Part shown: piece by piece, positions 4,101-6,142 of the stretch
How the letters are laid out: the number at the start of each line of letters is the position of its first letter
How positions within the stretch are numbered: position 1 is the stretch's first letter
Assembly (NCBI GenBank): GCA_913031555.1
Contig: CAJWDO010000109.1
Coordinates: forward strand, 1 to 6,142
DNA length: 6,142 nt
Source: an uncultured Alphaproteobacteria bacterium
Lineage (GTDB): Bacteria > Pseudomonadota > Alphaproteobacteria > Puniceispirillales > Puniceispirillaceae
Direction of reading: 5' to 3'
Notes under the pieces: model-generated
Databases searched by the model: none
What the model was told of the DNA's origin: nothing
The model's input: the letters and a program-made list of their open reading frames with translations, nothing else
Made by a program: the position numbers and the translations under genes

Positions 4101-6142
4101 TATCCCTTCCCCTCCCGGATGATGATTCCTCGATGATGATATTGCCAAGCCTGTCCACCCGCGCCGCCAGACCCGGATCGACATAGATTGTGGCGTCCGG
4201 CTGGACCAGCAGACAGGGACCGTTGACAATGGCACCCTCCGGTAGCTTCAACCGGTCGATAATCATGCCGTCATGCCATGTGCCATCGGCATAGATCCGC
4301 TGATTGGCAAGAAGGCAGGCTTTGACATCGTCAGCTCTTTCGCCACGTGCCAACCCGGCAATATCGACATGCGGGCGCCTGCCGATCACCGACAGCCGCA
4401 GATTGAGGACACGTACAGGAATATTCTCCAGCAACCGACCATAAGTACGTTTGTAACTGGCATCAAAGGCGGCGCGGATGCTTTCGACACTGAGAGTGCC
4501 AGATTCAGCCGCAATCGGCACTGCCACGGCATGCGTCTGGCCAAGATACAACATGTCCAGCTCGATGATGGCCTGCAGACCCTCGATGCTGGCCCGTGAC
4601 CGGCGGATCACCTGTTCCGAAGCGGCGGTGATCTCGTCAATCATTTCGCCAAGGGCATCGCAATCAAGGGAATCCAACATCCTGTTAAGAGTCCGCACCT
4701 CGTCATGGCGCAGATCGGACATCACGCACCCAAGTGCCGAATTGACCCCTGGATAGCGCGGCACGATGGCAGCGGCGAGACCAATTTCCCGCACAAGCGC
4801 GCCGGCATGAAGCGCACCGCCGCCGCCAAACGGCATGGCGGCAAAGCGTTTCGGGTCATGTCCGCGTTCAATCGATATCAGCCGGATGGCGCCTGCCATT
4901 TTCGCGTTCGCTACGCGAATGATCGCCTCGGCAGCCTCATATTCATCAATGCCGAGCGGCATTGCGATATGGGTTCTGATCGCCGTTGCGGCAGCATCAC
5001 TGTCAAGCCGGGTCAGCTTGTCGCCAATCGGGTTGCGGGAGTCAATCCGCCCCAGCACCAGATTCGCGTCGGTCACAGTGGGACGGTCATTGCCAAGCCC
5101 GTAACATACCGGTCCCGGATCGGATCCGGCGCTTTGCGGGCCGATATCCAACAGGCCGGTATCGTCGATATGGGCAATTGACCCACCACCGGCGCCAATG
5201 GTCGTCATCTCGATCATCGGCGTGCGAACAACCATGCCGAAATCAATACTGGCTTGCGATGTCAGGGTGTTCTGGCCGTCAGCGACAAGCGACACATCAA
5301 ATGAGGTGCCGCCCATATCGCCGGTGATGACATTATCGAACCCGGCGGCGCTGGCAATCTGGCGCGCCGCGACAACACCTGCCGCCGGCCCCGACAAAGC
5401 GGTTCGCACCGGCAGCGCCTTTGCCGTATCGACCGACATCACGCCACCATTCGACTGCACGATCAGAATTTCCGCCGGCGATTGCTCCGCGGCAAGCCGG
5501 TCTTCCAGCCGTGACAGGTAACTTGCCACAACCGGCTGCAGATAGGCGTTCAGGCTTGCCGTCGAGCAGCGTTCAAATTCACGAATCTCCGGCAGGATCT
5601 CGGTGGCGACGCTGACATGATCATTTGGCCATATCTCGCGCAGAATTCCGGCCGCCCGCGCCTCGTTGTCGGCATTCGCATAACCATTGATGAAGAACAG
5701 ACAGACAGCTTCACACCCCTGTTCCAGCAATGTCGTGGCGGCGGCACGGATCTCGTCTGGTTCAATACCGATTTTGACTTCACCACTTGCCAACGTCCGC
5801 TCGGCAACTTCCAGACGGTTTTGCCGGTCGATCACCGGTGTGAACTGCCCCCACAGTCCCCAGGTCGTCGGTCGGTCACGGCGGCGCATTTCCAAAACAT
5901 CACGGAAACCGGCGGTGGTGACGATCCCTGCCTTGGCACCCTTGCGCTCAAGAAGAGCGTTGGTTGCCACAGTCGTGCCGTGAATAATCGTCGACACGGC
6001 GCCAAGATCATCGGTAGCCGCCTGAATGCCGCTCAGGAAGCCTTCAGACTGGTCACCACGAGTGGAAGGCACCTTGGCGACGCGAACCTCGCCCGTCGCC
6101 TCATCAAGGGCCAAGATATCGGTGAAGGTACCGCCGACATCA
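4093..6142 (-). CDS. Hydantoinase/oxoprolinase family protein, subunit A (HyuA-like), 5' end outside window
   Basis: This is the A subunit type of ATP-dependent hydantoinase/oxoprolinase, which phosphorylates and opens cyclic amides; relatives include N-methylhydantoinase A and subunits of acetone and acetophenone carboxylases. The frame stays open to the window edge: the first readable residues are DVGGTFTDI, the N-terminal phosphate-binding motif of the family, so only a few residues are missing. Counting from that Asp, 682 residues are visible. Further hallmarks are HGTTVATNALLERKGA (54-69), LSGPAAGV (249-256), the second nucleotide motif GDMGGTSFD (274-282), GAGGGSIAHID (316-326), GPQSAGSDPGPVCYG (334-348), FGGGGALHA (438-446) and PRYPGVNSALGC (461-472). 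The TTG at 6114 is an internal leucine codon, not a start. The stop overlaps the next gene by 8 bp. The partner HyuB usually sits alongside; it does not follow here and could only be upstream. The exact substrate is undetermined. Confidence 0.95.
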   Translation of the reverse strand, partial: DVGGTFTDILALDEATGEVRVAKVPSTRGDQSEGFLSGIQAATDDLGAVSTIIHGTTVATNALLERKGAKAGIVTTAGFRDVLEMRRRDRPTTWGLWGQFTPVIDRQNRLEVAERTLASGEVKIGIEPDEIRAAATTLLEQGCEAVCLFFINGYANADNEARAAGILREIWPNDHVSVATEILPEIREFERCSTASLNAYLQPVVASYLSRLEDRLAAEQSPAEILIVQSNGGVMSVDTAKALPVRTALSGPAAGVVAARQIASAAGFDNVITGDMGGTSFDVSLVADGQNTLTSQASIDFGMVVRTPMIEMTTIGAGGGSIAHIDDTGLLDIGPQSAGSDPGPVCYGLGNDRPTVTDANLVLGRIDSRNPIGDKLTRLDSDAAATAIRTHIAMPLGIDEYEAAEAIIRVANAKMAGAIRLISIERGHDPKRFAAMPFGGGGALHAGALVREIGLAAAIVPRYPGVNSALGCVMSDLRHDEVRTLNRMLDSLDCDALGEMIDEITAASEQVIRRSRASIEGLQAIIELDMLYLGQTHAVAVPIAAESGTLSVESIRAAFDASYKRTYGRLLENIPVRVLNLRLSVIGRRPHVDIAGLARGERADDVKACLLANQRIYADGTWHDGMIIDRLKLPEGAIVNGPCLLVQPDATIYVDPGLAARVDRLGNIIIEESSSGRGRDND
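4103..4113 (-). promoter_or_regulatory. Strong ribosome binding site of the isochorismatase-fold gene
   Basis: On the minus strand the sequence AGGGGAAGGGA ends 2 nt before the ATG at 4100, with its AGGGG part about 8 nt away. It lies within the final codons of the hyuA-like gene and decides the start of the hydrolase. Together with the 8-bp overlap it indicates translational coupling. Confidence 0.65.

Noticed and set aside
4118..4140. Repeat of GATGATGAT at 4118-4126 and 4132-4140
   Set aside because: It simply encodes the Ile-Ile and Ser-Ser residues of the HyuA tail and is too short to suggest a separate function.
4101..4235. N-terminal extension of the isochorismatase-fold gene to position 4235
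   Set aside because: The extra 45 residues overlap the hyuA-like C-terminus in another frame and look unlike the family, while the ATG at 4100 has a strong ribosome binding site.
4705..5181. 158-codon plus-strand open frame inside the hyuA-like gene
   Set aside because: It is antisense to highly conserved HyuA motifs, and its composition is that of a reverse-strand shadow.

Overview
The window looks like an ordinary bacterial chromosome segment with moderately high G+C, tightly packed genes and short operon overlaps. The gene style would fit a proteobacterium, perhaps an alphaproteobacterium, but no rRNA or other phylogenetic marker is present, so this is only an impression. I see no mobile element, CRISPR array, tRNA or rRNA gene.

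Layout. Positions 1-410 hold no credible gene. They are more A+T-rich than the rest and carry several dyad symmetries, the best being a 30-bp near-perfect palindrome at 151-180, plus a possible promoter. Two plus-strand genes follow: an ABC transporter ATPase (411-1331) and its ABC-2 type membrane permease (1336-2097), separated by 4 bp. Both resemble the E. coli YadG/YadH pair along their whole length. Three minus-strand genes fill the rest. Read in the direction of transcription they are a hydantoinase/oxoprolinase subunit A (HyuA family, cut by the right edge of the window), an isochorismatase-fold hydrolase (3486-4100) and a flavoprotein of the fumarate reductase/ketosteroid dehydrogenase type (2094-3479). 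They overlap by 8 bp and are separated by 6 bp respectively, so they almost certainly form one operon whose promoter lies beyond position 6142. The two operons converge, and their stop codons share the tetranucleotide CTAG at 2094-2097, leaving no room for an intergenic terminator.

How the genes may work together. The transporter genes form a self-contained two-gene export system of unknown substrate. The minus-strand genes look like a catabolic cassette: ATP-dependent opening of a cyclic amide or related compound, a second hydrolysis, and a flavin-dependent oxidation or reduction. This recalls the N-methylhydantoin to N-carbamoylsarcosine to sarcosine route, but two things do not fit. The isochorismatase-fold enzyme has glycine where the amidases of that family have their nucleophilic cysteine, and the flavoprotein is not of the sarcosine oxidase type. 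No HyuB subunit is visible. The substrate therefore remains open.

The points most worth a second look are the cysteine-to-glycine replacement, the unusual gene combination and the palindrome. I do not see convincing evidence of a wholly new system.
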